From: DATAOG01 sp046727895 | GTDB taxonomy: Bacteria > Pseudomonadota > Alphaproteobacteria > Geminicoccales > Geminicoccaceae | Direction of reading: 5' to 3' | Assembly: GCA_046727895.1 (NCBI GenBank) | Contig: JBKPDM010000232.1 | Coordinates: forward strand, 1 to 8,564 | DNA length: 8,564 bases | In this document: positions 1 to 8,564 of the stretch, one piece after another | Layout of the letters: each line of letters opens with the position of its first letter | Numbering within the stretch: position 1 is the first letter of the stretch | Position numbers and translations under genes: made by a program | Notes under the pieces: model-generated | The model's database searches: none | Seen by the model: only the letters and a program-made list of their open reading frames with translations | Told to the model about the DNA's origin: nothing

Positions 1-1
1 C

Positions 2-241
2 ATCTGCACCTTCTGGCTGGTCGACGCGTTGACCCACGCCGGCCGCTTCGACCGGGGCCTGCTCGACGAGGCACGGCTGATATTCGAGCGGATGCTCGGC
101 TTCGCCAACCACGTCGGCCTCTATGCCGAGGAGACCGGACCGAGCGGCGAGGGGCTCGGCAACTTCCCGCAGGCGTTCACCCACCTCGCGCTGATCACCG
201 CCGCCATCAACCTCGACCGGGCCCTCGGCGGCGTTCCATAG
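2..241 (+). CDS. Glycoside hydrolase family 15 (glucoamylase-type), C-terminal fragment
   Basis: Only the last 79 residues and the TAG stop are in the window; the gene begins beyond the left edge. The frame is open from base 2. The fragment carries the block YAEETGPSGEGLGNFPQAFTH (fragment residues 41-61), the end of the (alpha/alpha)6 barrel in bacterial GH15 enzymes. In that family a Glu of the S/A-E-E segment is the catalytic base, so Glu43 or Glu44 of the fragment is the likely residue. Family members hydrolyse alpha-glucosidic bonds from non-reducing ends (glucoamylase, glucodextranase, some trehalases); the substrate cannot be told from this piece. There is no sign of a C-terminal extension. 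It converges on the nar cluster and is probably not functionally linked to it. The family call is firm; the specificity is unknown. Confidence 0.87.
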   Translation: MCTFWLVDALTHAGRFDRGLLDEARLIFERMLGFANHVGLYAEETGPSGEGLGNFPQAFTHLALITAAINLDRALGGVP

Positions 242-289
242 TACAGGTGGTCGCGCTCCTGCACCGCCCGGCCGTTGGCGCGTCGATGT
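242..289. other. Short convergent intergenic gap
   Basis: These 48 bp separate the stop of the GH15 gene from the stop of the last gene of the nar cluster. I see no strong GC-rich hairpin followed by a T-run on either strand, only a weak 4-bp CGCC/GGCG stem. If transcripts end here they would need Rho or read into the opposing gene. Confidence 0.5.
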
Positions 290-622
290 TCAAGCAATCG
301 CCTGCAAGAACTGAAGCTCAAGGAAGCCCAGTACCAGAAGAGCGTTGATCGCCCACGCCACCGTGAGCGCCCGCGCCATGTGACTGTAGACCGGCTTCTC
401 CGCGTTGAACGCGCAGCGCCAGACCGAGACCACGATCCAGATCGTGTAGGCGGCGAGCAGCAGCAGCACGAGCTCAAACCAGACGCTACCGAGGGCGCTC
501 CTCTCCATCAGGACGAAGAGGATCAGGGCCAGGGCGTTGCTGCCGAGGACGCCATAGAGCCAGTACACCTTCCAGAGTGGGCCGTGGCCCCGCCAGTAGT
601 AGCTCGCGACGCTTTCGCTCAT
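290..622 (-). CDS. Small three-helix inner-membrane protein, unknown function
   Basis: This is a 110-residue protein and the last gene of the nar cluster. Three hydrophobic helices are visible at about residues 17-39, 47-68 and 82-106. They follow a short N-terminus with aromatic residues and Gly (YYWRGHGPLWKVYW, residues 8-21). A conserved-looking VWRCAFN segment (67-73) sits at the end of helix 2. There is no heme-binding CxxCH, no His pair spaced as in cytochrome b, and no signal peptide. Arg41 lies in the helix 1-2 loop; Arg69 and Lys76 flank the 2-3 loop. The ATG at 622 overlaps the stop of the upstream gene as ATGA and has a GGAGG at 629-633, six bases upstream, so the start is well supported. 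I recognise the general look of uncharacterised small proteobacterial membrane proteins but know no function. Its position suggests a role at the membrane alongside NarI or nitrate transport; that is inference only. Confidence 0.82.
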   Translation of the reverse strand: MSESVASYYWRGHGPLWKVYWLYGVLGSNALALILFVLMERSALGSVWFELVLLLLAAYTIWIVVSVWRCAFNAEKPVYSHMARALTVAWAINALLVLGFLELQFLQAIA

Positions 623-984
623 GCCGAGCCTCCGTCACCGATATCGGCCGAACGCTGGCCCCTCTGGTCGCCGGCTGATGCCGGCAGACCGCGCCCGCAG
701 CCGCACGCAGGGGCATCGAGCTTCAGTTGCACGGCCATCGCGACCAGGGTGATGCCCGGCTCGGCGCCGTCCCGCAGCCGGCTCATGAGGGTCGCCCACT
801 CCTCCTCGCCGGCCCGGTCGAGGAACGCCCGGCAGGCGCCCAGCACGTATTGGTTCAGGGGCAGACCGGCCGCCGCCGCGGCCGCCCGCGTCCGGCCAAG
901 GAGCACCAGATCGGGCAGCAGCTCCAGCGCCATCGACTCGTCGGACGTGCGCGCCAGCTCTTTGAGCGTCCGGCCGAGCATCAT
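619..984 (-). CDS. Unknown small soluble protein of the nar operon
   Basis: From the ATG at 984 this encodes 121 residues with no membrane segment and no signal peptide. The core (about residues 1-90) is helical and looks conserved in character. It includes AAGLPLNQYVLGACRAFL (38-55), which resembles the helix-turn-helix part of ribbon-helix-helix proteins such as HicB, but a clear preceding beta strand with alternating polar residues is not evident. The last 30 residues are Gly- and Arg-rich and start with a CGCG stretch (Cys94, Cys96). Its stop overlaps the next gene's ATG (ATGA). The start is uncertain: there is no good ribosome site before 984, and the same frame stays open and coding-like for 23 more codons upstream, up to the isomerase stop at 1049, without any NTG start. 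I do not recognise the family. High GC3 and operon placement support a real gene; its role is unknown. Confidence 0.72.
   Translation of the reverse strand: MMLGRTLKELARTSDESMALELLPDLVLLGRTRAAAAAAGLPLNQYVLGACRAFLDRAGEEEWATLMSRLRDGAEPGITLVAMAVQLKLDAPACGCGRGLPASAGDQRGQRSADIGDGGSA
629..633 (-). promoter_or_regulatory. Ribosome binding site of the small membrane protein gene
   Basis: The minus strand reads GGAGG, six bases before the ATG at 622, inside the end of the upstream gene. It supports this start despite the 4-bp overlap. Confidence 0.7.
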
Positions 985-1048
985 GACCGCCGGCCCCGCG
1001 CCTGCTGCGGAGACCCGCCCGAGCCGCGAGCTGAGCGCGCGAGCAGCC

Positions 1049-1846
1049 TCATTGGACCAGGGGCGTGCTCGCCCCGTTCAGCTCGATGCCCTGGATCTCC
1101 GCCTGACCGACCAGCAGCTGCAGATACTGGCTGACGGCGCGCCGCCAGACGTGCTCGCGCAGATAGCCGGCGATCCGCTCCTTGACCGCCTCGAATGGCA
1201 GCTGGCGGCCCTCGATCCGGCGGTCCAGCCGCAGGACGTGGTAGCCGAACCGCGTCTTGACCGGCACCGGGCAGATCTGGCCCTGCTCGAGGTTGTAGAG
1301 GAAGGTCTCGAACTCCGGGACCGTCTGGCCGCGGCTGATCTGACCGAGATTGCCGCCCTGCGCCGCCGAGGGGCAGGCCGAGAGATCCTTCGCCAGGTCG
1401 GCGAAGCGCTGCGGCGCCGCCAGCACCTCCTGAAGCGCCGCAGTCGCCTGCTGCTTGGCCTTGGCGGTGGCGCCGGCGTCCGCCGGATCGGCCGGGAACA
1501 GGATGTGCGCCGCCTCGAACAGGTCCGGGCTGCGAAAGCGCTTCAGATTCTGCTCGTAGAAACGCCGGCAGCTCGCCTCGTCCGGCTCCGGCGTCCGGAC
1601 CTCGCGCGCGATCAGCGTCCGGATCAGGGCCTCGTCGTCGGTCTCGCGCTCGTCCGCCTGCCCCGGTGCAGGCGGGTCGGGCCGATCGATCCCATGCCGT
1701 GCCGCGGCCTGCAGCAGCAGCTCGCGCACCACCAGCGCCCGCGCCGCGGCCGCCCGCGCCGCCTCGACCGAGCCTGCCGGGTGATACTGCAGCTCGGCGC
1801 CGATCGCGTGATCGGCGATCTCGACGCCGTTGACGAACACCGGCAC
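1049..1846 (-). CDS. Cytoplasmic parvulin-type (PpiC) peptidyl-prolyl cis-trans isomerase
   Basis: This 265-residue protein has the isomerase domain at about residues 107-212: FEAAHILF (110-117, conserved His114), GGNLG (164-168), a VPEFE segment (176-180) and FGYHVLRL (200-207, conserved His203). The N-terminal part (1-105) is helical (VFVNGVEI, then an Ala/Arg-rich helix, then a linker) and resembles the NifM/SurA-like layout of a chaperone arm before a parvulin domain. There is no signal peptide or anchor, unlike SurA, PpiD or PrsA, so it should act in the cytoplasm. The start is GTG at 1846, two bases after the narI stop, with AGGAGG at 1857-1862 inside narI. A second in-frame GTG at 1840 is less well spaced. 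A PpiC-type gene at the end of the nar operon is also known in Pseudomonas aeruginosa. A role in folding or maturing NarGHI is likely by context but not shown here. Confidence 0.9.
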   Translation of the reverse strand: MPVFVNGVEIADHAIGAELQYHPAGSVEAARAAAARALVVRELLLQAAARHGIDRPDPPAPGQADERETDDEALIRTLIAREVRTPEPDEASCRRFYEQNLKRFRSPDLFEAAHILFPADPADAGATAKAKQQATAALQEVLAAPQRFADLAKDLSACPSAAQGGNLGQISRGQTVPEFETFLYNLEQGQICPVPVKTRFGYHVLRLDRRIEGRQLPFEAVKERIAGYLREHVWRRAVSQYLQLLVGQAEIQGIELNGASTPLVQ

Positions 1847-1848
1847 CC

Positions 1849-2553
1849 TCAGACGCCCTCCTTGGACAGATGCGCGTGCCTGCGCACGATCTGATAGCCG
1901 GGCCGGAAGAGATACCAGATCGGCGCGCTCCAGACGTGCACCAGACGGGTGAACGGGGTGAGCAGGAACAGGGTCATGCCGGCCGCGAGGTGGATCTTGT
2001 AGACCCACGGTACGTCCGCCAGCAGCTCCGCCGACCCGGGCTGGAACAGGAAGATGCTGCGCGCCCATTCGGACATGCGTAGCATGTGCGTTCCGTCCGT
2101 GTTGGCGAGCGAGACCGGGATGCCGACGATGCCGAGTATCAACTGGGCATAGATGAACAGGAGGATAAAGATGTCGGTCGGCTTGCTGGTCAGGCGGATG
2201 CGGGTGTCGGACAGGCGGCGGTGGATCAGCATGGTCATGCCGACGAAGCAGATCGTCGCAAAGATGGTGCCCGCGATGATCGCGAGGATCTGATGGGTTC
2301 GCACGGACAGGCCAAAGGAATCCAGGATTGCCGGGGGCGTCAGCAGACCGATGAAGTGGCCGACAAAGAGCGACAGGATGCCGACGTGGAACAGAGTGCT
2401 GCCCCAGAACAGCTGCTTGCGCCGCAAGAGCTGGCTCGACTGGCTGCGCCAGGTGTACTGGCTGCGATCGAAGCGCGCCCAACTGCCGAGGAAGAACGAC
2501 ACCATGCACAAATAGGGATAGAAGCCGAACAGGAACTGGTCGAGGAAGGTCAT
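1849..2553 (-). CDS. narI: Respiratory nitrate reductase gamma subunit, diheme cytochrome b
   Basis: NarI anchors the nitrate reductase in the inner membrane, oxidises quinol near the periplasmic side and sends electrons through two b hemes to NarH. The 234-residue product has five hydrophobic helices at about 5-25, 48-72, 88-110, 126-149 and 183-208. The four heme ligands of the family are present: His56 and His66 in LFHVGILSLFVGHF, and His188 and His206 in the last helix, which align with His56, 66, 187 and 205 of the E. coli protein. Other family marks are the YTWRSQSSQLL stretch (33-43), a soluble loop around SLANTDGTHML (148-158) and the W-S-A-P end of helix 5. Length is near the usual 225-240. 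The ATG overlaps the narJ stop as ATGA, with GGAG nine bases upstream. No odd features. Confidence 0.97.
   Translation of the reverse strand: MTFLDQFLFGFYPYLCMVSFFLGSWARFDRSQYTWRSQSSQLLRRKQLFWGSTLFHVGILSLFVGHFIGLLTPPAILDSFGLSVRTHQILAIIAGTIFATICFVGMTMLIHRRLSDTRIRLTSKPTDIFILLFIYAQLILGIVGIPVSLANTDGTHMLRMSEWARSIFLFQPGSAELLADVPWVYKIHLAAGMTLFLLTPFTRLVHVWSAPIWYLFRPGYQIVRRHAHLSKEGV
1857..1862 (-). promoter_or_regulatory. Ribosome binding site of the isomerase gene
   Basis: The minus strand reads AGGAGG within the last codons of narI, ten bases before the GTG at 1846. It decides the choice of this GTG over longer versions of the frame, which would run through narI. Confidence 0.7.
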
Positions 2554-3269
2554 CTCGTGCCACTCCGGTGAGCGGTCGGTCTGGAGCCGGACGGCGGCGC
2601 GAAGCGCGCGACCATGGCGGATGCTGCGGTGCAGCCCGAGCCGGCGGCGCCGCCAGGATTGTTGCCGAAGGTGACCGGCGCTTCCTCCCAGGCGCGATCG
2701 AGCGCTTCCGGGGTATCGTCCCGGGTCTCGCCAGCGACGGTCTCGCGGATCGCCGCCTCGTCGGCGCGCTGCGCTGCCAGGGCTTCGATCGCCCGGAAGA
2801 CCGCCGCGTAGGGCGACCCGCGCTGCTCGAGCCGGGCGCGCAGCAGCGCCACGACGCCAATCGCCTGGCCGAGCAGGGCACGCGCCTCGTCCGCCGGCTG
2901 GGTCGAGAGGAACTCGAGAAACAGCGGCAGGAAGTCCGGGAGCTCCGACGTCCCGAGCTCCAGTCCCTTGGCCCGATAATGGTTCAGAAGATTGACCATG
3001 GCCTGGCCACGATCGCGCGACTCGCCGTGGCTATGCTCGTAGAGATGCAGCGACAGCGAGCGCGCGTGGTCGAACAGGCCGACGTAGCGCGCCTGCGCAT
3101 CCATGAGATCGGCGCGGTGCAGATCCGCCATCAGCGCCTCGACCTTACGCCGCTCGGCCTTGGGCAGGGCACCCCCGGCCTCGAGAATGGCCGCCATCTC
3201 ATCGAGGCTGTCGATCAGCTCCGGCTCGGGGTAGACCAGCAGCGCGGCCAGGACCTTGAACGTCAGCAT
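2550..3269 (-). CDS. narJ: Nitrate reductase molybdenum cofactor assembly chaperone NarJ
   Basis: NarJ is the dedicated cytoplasmic chaperone that binds apo-NarG, allows Mo-cofactor and FS0 insertion, and holds back NarGH until NarI is ready; it is not part of the final enzyme. The 239-residue product is all-helical and shows the family hallmarks HLYEHSHGESRDRGQAM (residues 75-91) and ELPDFLPLFLEF (109-120), plus the typical EEAPVTFG ending (195-202). After that block a tail of about 37 residues, rich in Gly, Ala, Ser and Arg, looks low in conservation; such variable tails are common in this family. The start at 3269 (MLTFKVLAALLVYP) is preceded by a very strong ribosome site. A longer reading of the frame upstream would run through narH and is not supported. 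The stop overlaps the narI start. Confidence 0.96.
   Translation of the reverse strand: MLTFKVLAALLVYPEPELIDSLDEMAAILEAGGALPKAERRKVEALMADLHRADLMDAQARYVGLFDHARSLSLHLYEHSHGESRDRGQAMVNLLNHYRAKGLELGTSELPDFLPLFLEFLSTQPADEARALLGQAIGVVALLRARLEQRGSPYAAVFRAIEALAAQRADEAAIRETVAGETRDDTPEALDRAWEEAPVTFGNNPGGAAGSGCTAASAMVARFAPPSGSRPTAHRSGTR
2563..2566 (-). promoter_or_regulatory. Ribosome binding site of narI
   Basis: The minus strand reads GGAG within the 3' end of narJ, nine bases before the narI ATG at 2553. The match is modest; coupling through the ATGA overlap with narJ probably contributes. Confidence 0.5.
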
Positions 3270-3276
3270 GGTGCTG

Positions 3277-3285
3277 CCTCCCTCC
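3277..3285 (-). promoter_or_regulatory. Strong ribosome binding site of narJ
   Basis: The minus strand reads GGAGGGAGG in the 22-bp gap between narH and narJ, seven bases before the ATG at 3269. This tandem purine site is the best in the cluster and fixes the narJ start. Confidence 0.75.
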
Positions 3286-3291
3286 GGCGGC

Positions 3292-4811
<1,520 letters not shown>

Positions 4812-4815
<4 letters not shown>

Positions 4816-7800
4816 TCGGCTGCCTCCATGTACTTGCGCTTCTCCGAGAGCGGCCGGTCGCGCCAGTCGACCTCCCGCATCTTGCGCATGATCACGAACT
4901 CGTCGCGGTTCGAGCCGACCGTGCCGTAGTAATTGAAGCCATAGCTGAGCTGAGCGTAGCCGCCGATCATGTGGGTCGGCTTGAGGGTGGCGCGGGTCAC
5001 CGAGTTGTGGATGCCGCCGCGGGTGCCGGTGATCTCGCTGCCCGGCACGTTGGTCATCTTTTCCTGGGCGTGGTACATCAGCGTCGTCCCCGGTTGGATA
5101 CGCTGACTGACCACCGCGCGGGCGACCAGCGCGCCATTGCGGTTGTATGCCTCGACCCAGTCGTTGTCCTCGATCCCCGCGCGCCCGGCGTCGACCTCGC
5201 TGATCCAGATGATCGGGCCGCCGCGCGAGAGCGTGAGCATCAGCAGGTTGTCGGTGTAAGTGCTGTGGATGCCCCACTTCTGATGCGGGGTGATGAAGTT
5301 CAGCACGACCTGCGGATTGCCGTTGTCCTTCTCTTCGATGATGCTGGCGATCGTCTTGGTGTCGATTGGCGGCTTGTACAGGGTGAAGCCCTCGCCGAAG
5401 GCCAGCATCCAGGGGTGGTCCTGGTAAAACTGCTGGCGCCCGGTCAAGGTCCGCCATGGGATCAGCTCGTGCACGTTGGTCCAGCCGGCATTGTAGGTCA
5501 CCTCTTCCGACTCGATGCCGCTCCAGGTCGGCGAGCTGATGATCTTGCGCGGCTGGGCGACCAGATCGCGGAAGCGGATCTTCTCGTCCTCGCGATGCAG
5601 CGCGAGATGGGCGTGCTCGCGGCCGGTGTTCTTGCCGAGCGCCTGCCAGGACTTGACCGCGACCTTGCCGTTGGTCTCGGGCGCCAGCGTCAGCAGGGTC
5701 TCGATCGCGTGCAGGTCGGTCACGAGCTGCGGCATCCCCTTGGTGATGCCCTCCTCGGTGACCTCGCGATTGAGATGGCGCAGATACTCGACCTCCTCCT
5801 CGGTATTCCAGCTGATGCCCTTGCCGCCGTTGCCGAGCTTTGCCATGAGCGGGCCGAGCGCGGTGAACTTCTTATAAGTGTTCGGGTAGTCGCGCTCGAC
5901 CACAGTCATCGCGGGCATGGTCTTGCCCGGAACCGGCTCGCACTCGCCCCGCTTCCAGTCCTTGACCCGCGGCTGGGCGAGCTCGCCCGGGGTGTCGTGC
6001 AGGAGCGGCGTCAGCACGAGATCCTGCTCAGTGCCCAGCTTACCCTCCGCCGCCTTCGAGAAGGCCTCGGCGATGCCGCGGAAGATGTTCCAGTCGCTGC
6101 GCGCCTCCCACACCGGATCGATCGCCGCGGTCAGCGGATGAATGAACGGATGCATGTCGGTGGTGTTGAGATCGTTCTTCTCGTACCAGGTCGCGGTCGG
6201 GAGAACGATGTCGGAGAACAGACCGGTCGTGTTCATCCGGAAGTCGATCGTGACCATCAGGTCGAGCTTGCCGTCCGGCGGGCTCTCGCGCCAGGTCACC
6301 TCCTCGGGTTTGACCTCTCCCGTGGCGCCCAGATCCTTGCCGAGGACGCCATTCTTGGCGCCCAGCAGGTGCTTCAGGAAATACTCGTGGCCCTTGCCGC
6401 TCGCTCCCAGCAGATTGGAGCGCCAGACGAACAGATTGCGCGGAAAGTTCTTGGGATTGTCGGGATCGGTGCACGCCATGCGAAGGGCGCCCGACTTCAG
6501 GCCCTCGACGGCGTAGGCGACCGGCTCCTTGCCAGCCTCCGCCGCCGCCCGGCAGACCTCGAGCGGGTTGGTCTCGAGCTGGGGCGAGGTCGGCAGCCAG
6601 CCCATGCGCTCGGCGCGGACGTTGCAGTCGATCAGGCTGCCTCGCCACCCCGCCGGGTCGGCGAGCGGCGAGAGGATCTCGCTGAGCCTCAGCGTCTCGT
6701 ACTTCCACTGGCTGGTGTGGGCATAGAAGTAGGACGTGCTGTTCATGTGCCGGGGCGGCCGGTGCCAGTCGAGGGCGAAGGCGAGCGGCAGCCAGCCGGT
6801 CTGCGGCCTGAGCTTCTCCTGGCCGACGTAGTGCGACCAGCCGCCGCCCGGCTTGCCGACGCAGCCGCACATCAGCAGCATGTTGATGATGCCGCGATAG
6901 GCCATGTCCATGTGGTACCAGTGGTTGAGCCCGGCGCCGAGGATCACCATCGACCGGCCCTCGGTCTTCTCCGCGGTCTTGGCGAAGAGACGCGCGACGC
7001 TGATCGCGTGCTTGCGCGGCACCCCGGTCACGGCCTCCTGCCAGGCGGGCGTGTAGGGCGCGAGGTCGTCATAGGACGAGGCGACCTCGCCGCCGAGGCC
7101 GCGGTCGATGCCGTAGTGGGCGACGAGCAGGTCGAAGACCGTGGCCACATAGGCGCGCCTGCCATCCATTTCGATCTCGCGGACCGGCACGTTGCGCGTG
7201 AGGATCGGCGGATGGTCGGTGCTCTTGAAGTACTCGCGGGCGTGGCCGCCGAAGTAGGGGAACTGCACGGGCAGAGCCGCATCCTGGTGCTCCAGGTTCG
7301 AGAGGCAGAGCCGGATCTCGGCGCCGCCCGCGGCGTTCCTCTGGTCGATGTTCCACTTTCCGGCCTCGCCCCAGCGGAAGCCGATCGAGCCGGTCGGCAC
7401 GACGACCTCGCCGCTCAGCTCATCGAAAGCGACCGTCTTCCATTCCGGATTGTTCTTCTGGCCGAGCCCGCCCTTCAGGTCGGCGGCACGCACGAAGCCG
7501 CCCGGAACGTAGGCCTCGCCCCGCTTCTCGAGCCGGACCAGGAACGGCATGTCGGTGTAGCGCCGGCAGTAGTCCTCGAAATAGGGGACCTGCCGCTCGA
7601 CGTGGAACTCTTTCAGGATGACGTGGCCGAGCGCCATCGCGAGCGCGGCGTCGGTGCCGGCCTGCGGATGCAGCCAGAGATCGGAGAACTTCGCCGCCTC
7701 GCTGTAGTCGGGCGAGACGACGACGCTCTTGGCGCCTTTGTAGCGGACCTCGGTGTAGAAATGGGCGTCCGGCGTGCGCGTCTGGGGCACGTTCGAGCCC

Positions 7801-8555
7801 CAGAGGATCAGGCAGTGCGCATTGTACCAGTCGGCGCTCTCGGGGACGTCGGTCTGCTCGCCGAAGGTCTGCGGCGAGGACGGCGGCAGATCGCAGTACC
7901 AGTCGTAGAAGCTCATGCAGGTGCCGCCGATCAGGGACAAATAGCGCGTTCCCGCGGCGTAGGAGACCATCGACATGGCCGGGATCGGCGAGAAGCCGAC
8001 CACGCGGTCGGGGCCGTAGGTCTTGATCGTGTAGACGTTGGCGGCGCCGATGATCTCGTTGACCTCGGGCCAGGTCGAGCGCACGAAGCCGCCCATGCCG
8101 CGGATCGACTTGTAGTGCCTGGCCTTGTCCGGATCCTCGACGATCGAGGCCCAGGCCTCGACCGGGCCGAGCGTCTTGCGCGCCTCGCGCCAGAGCTTGA
8201 GCAGCCGGCCGCGAATCATCGGGTACTTCAGGCGATTGCCGCTGTAGAGATACCAGGAGTAGCTCGCCCCGCGCGAGCAGCCGCGCGGCTCGTGGTTCGG
8301 CATCTCGGGCCGGGTGCGCGGGTAGTCGGTCTGCTGCGTCTCCCAGGTGACCAGCCCGTTCTTAACGTAGATCTTCCAGCTGCACGAGCCGGTGCAGTTG
8401 GTGCCATGCGTCGAGCGCACGACCTTGTCGTGCTGCCAGCGCTGCCGGTAGCCGTCCTCCCAGGCGCGGCTCTCGTTGGTGACGACGCCGTGCCCGCCCG
8501 AGAACCGACCCTGGTACTTTTTGAAGAACATCAGACGGTCGATGAACTGGCTCAT
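4812..8555 (-). CDS. narG: Respiratory nitrate reductase alpha subunit (Mo-bisMGD catalytic)
   Basis: NarG reduces nitrate to nitrite with electrons from NarH. The product is 1247 residues, the same length as the E. coli protein. The N-terminus has no working Tat signal, only the remnant seen in this family (MSQFIDRLMFFKKYQGRF), so it stays cytoplasmic. FS0 ligands are His50, Cys54 and Cys58 (THGTNCTGSCSW) and Cys93 (EPRGCSRGASY); the His ligand is typical of NarG. The molybdenum-ligand region reads FYDWYCDLPPSSPQTFGEQ (216-234), where Asp222 matches the E. coli Mo ligand by number. The central molybdopterin oxidoreductase domain runs to about residue 830, and a dinucleotide-binding domain covers about 1080-1215. 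The ATG at 8555 leaves only nine bases of upstream sequence, so its ribosome site and promoter are not visible. No frameshift or missing block is seen. It is the first visible gene of the cluster; a narK transporter could lie upstream. Confidence 0.98.
4823..4827 (-). promoter_or_regulatory. Ribosome binding site of narH
   Basis: The minus strand reads GGAGG inside the last codons of narG, seven bases before the narH ATG at 4815. It selects this start within a much longer open frame. Confidence 0.7.
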
Positions 8556-8564
8556 GATCTGCTC

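Noticed and set aside
638..647. 10-bp palindrome CCGATATCGG just upstream of the small membrane protein gene
   Set aside because: It is a single short palindrome within coding sequence; it does not match an FNR-type site and has no second copy nearby to suggest an operator.
670..685. Perfect 6-bp GC stem (GCCGGC) with a 4-base loop
   Set aside because: It lies inside the small soluble protein gene, has no T-run, and such short GC palindromes are common at this base composition.
275..1894. Plus-strand open frame of 539 codons opposite the isomerase and the small tail genes
   Set aside because: It is antisense to three supported genes, its product is a low-complexity Arg/Ala/Leu/Asp-rich sequence with no recognisable domain, and long antisense frames are expected in GC-rich DNA.
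1847..2881. N-terminal extension of the isomerase frame through narI into narJ
   Set aside because: The extension overlaps narI in full and has shadow composition; the GTG at 1846 with its ribosome site explains the gene.

Overview
The window looks like a GC-rich proteobacterial chromosome. Third codon positions are strongly GC-biased, the reading frames are tightly packed, and the nitrate reductase cluster is followed by a parvulin-type isomerase, a layout also known from Pseudomonas. I cannot settle the class; alpha- or gammaproteobacterium both fit.

Almost the whole window is one minus-strand cluster for respiratory nitrate reduction. Read in the direction of transcription, from the right edge leftward, the order is narG (catalytic Mo subunit), narH (iron-sulfur subunit), narJ (dedicated chaperone), narI (diheme membrane cytochrome b), a cytoplasmic parvulin-type peptidyl-prolyl isomerase, a small soluble protein of unknown function, and a small three-helix membrane protein of unknown function. 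Genes overlap by 4 bp (ATGA) at narG/narH, narJ/narI and between the last two genes, and the other gaps are short (22 bp narH-narJ, 2 bp narI-isomerase, 64 bp isomerase-small ORF). This fits one polycistronic transcript with coupled translation. The promoter lies beyond the right edge, so FNR or NarL control cannot be judged here.

The NarGHI complex takes quinol electrons at the NarI hemes, passes them through the NarH clusters and the NarG FS0 cluster, and reduces nitrate to nitrite at the Mo centre on the cytoplasmic side. NarJ supports cofactor insertion and membrane attachment. All expected metal ligands are present in NarG, NarH and NarI, so the enzyme looks intact and canonical.

On the plus strand at the left edge is the C-terminal end of a family 15 glycoside hydrolase (glucoamylase type), convergent with the nar cluster and 48 bp from it. 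It appears functionally unrelated.

I do not see a clear new system. The least ordinary part is the tail of the operon: the isomerase, the unknown soluble protein (weak ribbon-helix-helix resemblance, CxC motif, ambiguous start) and the unknown small membrane protein.
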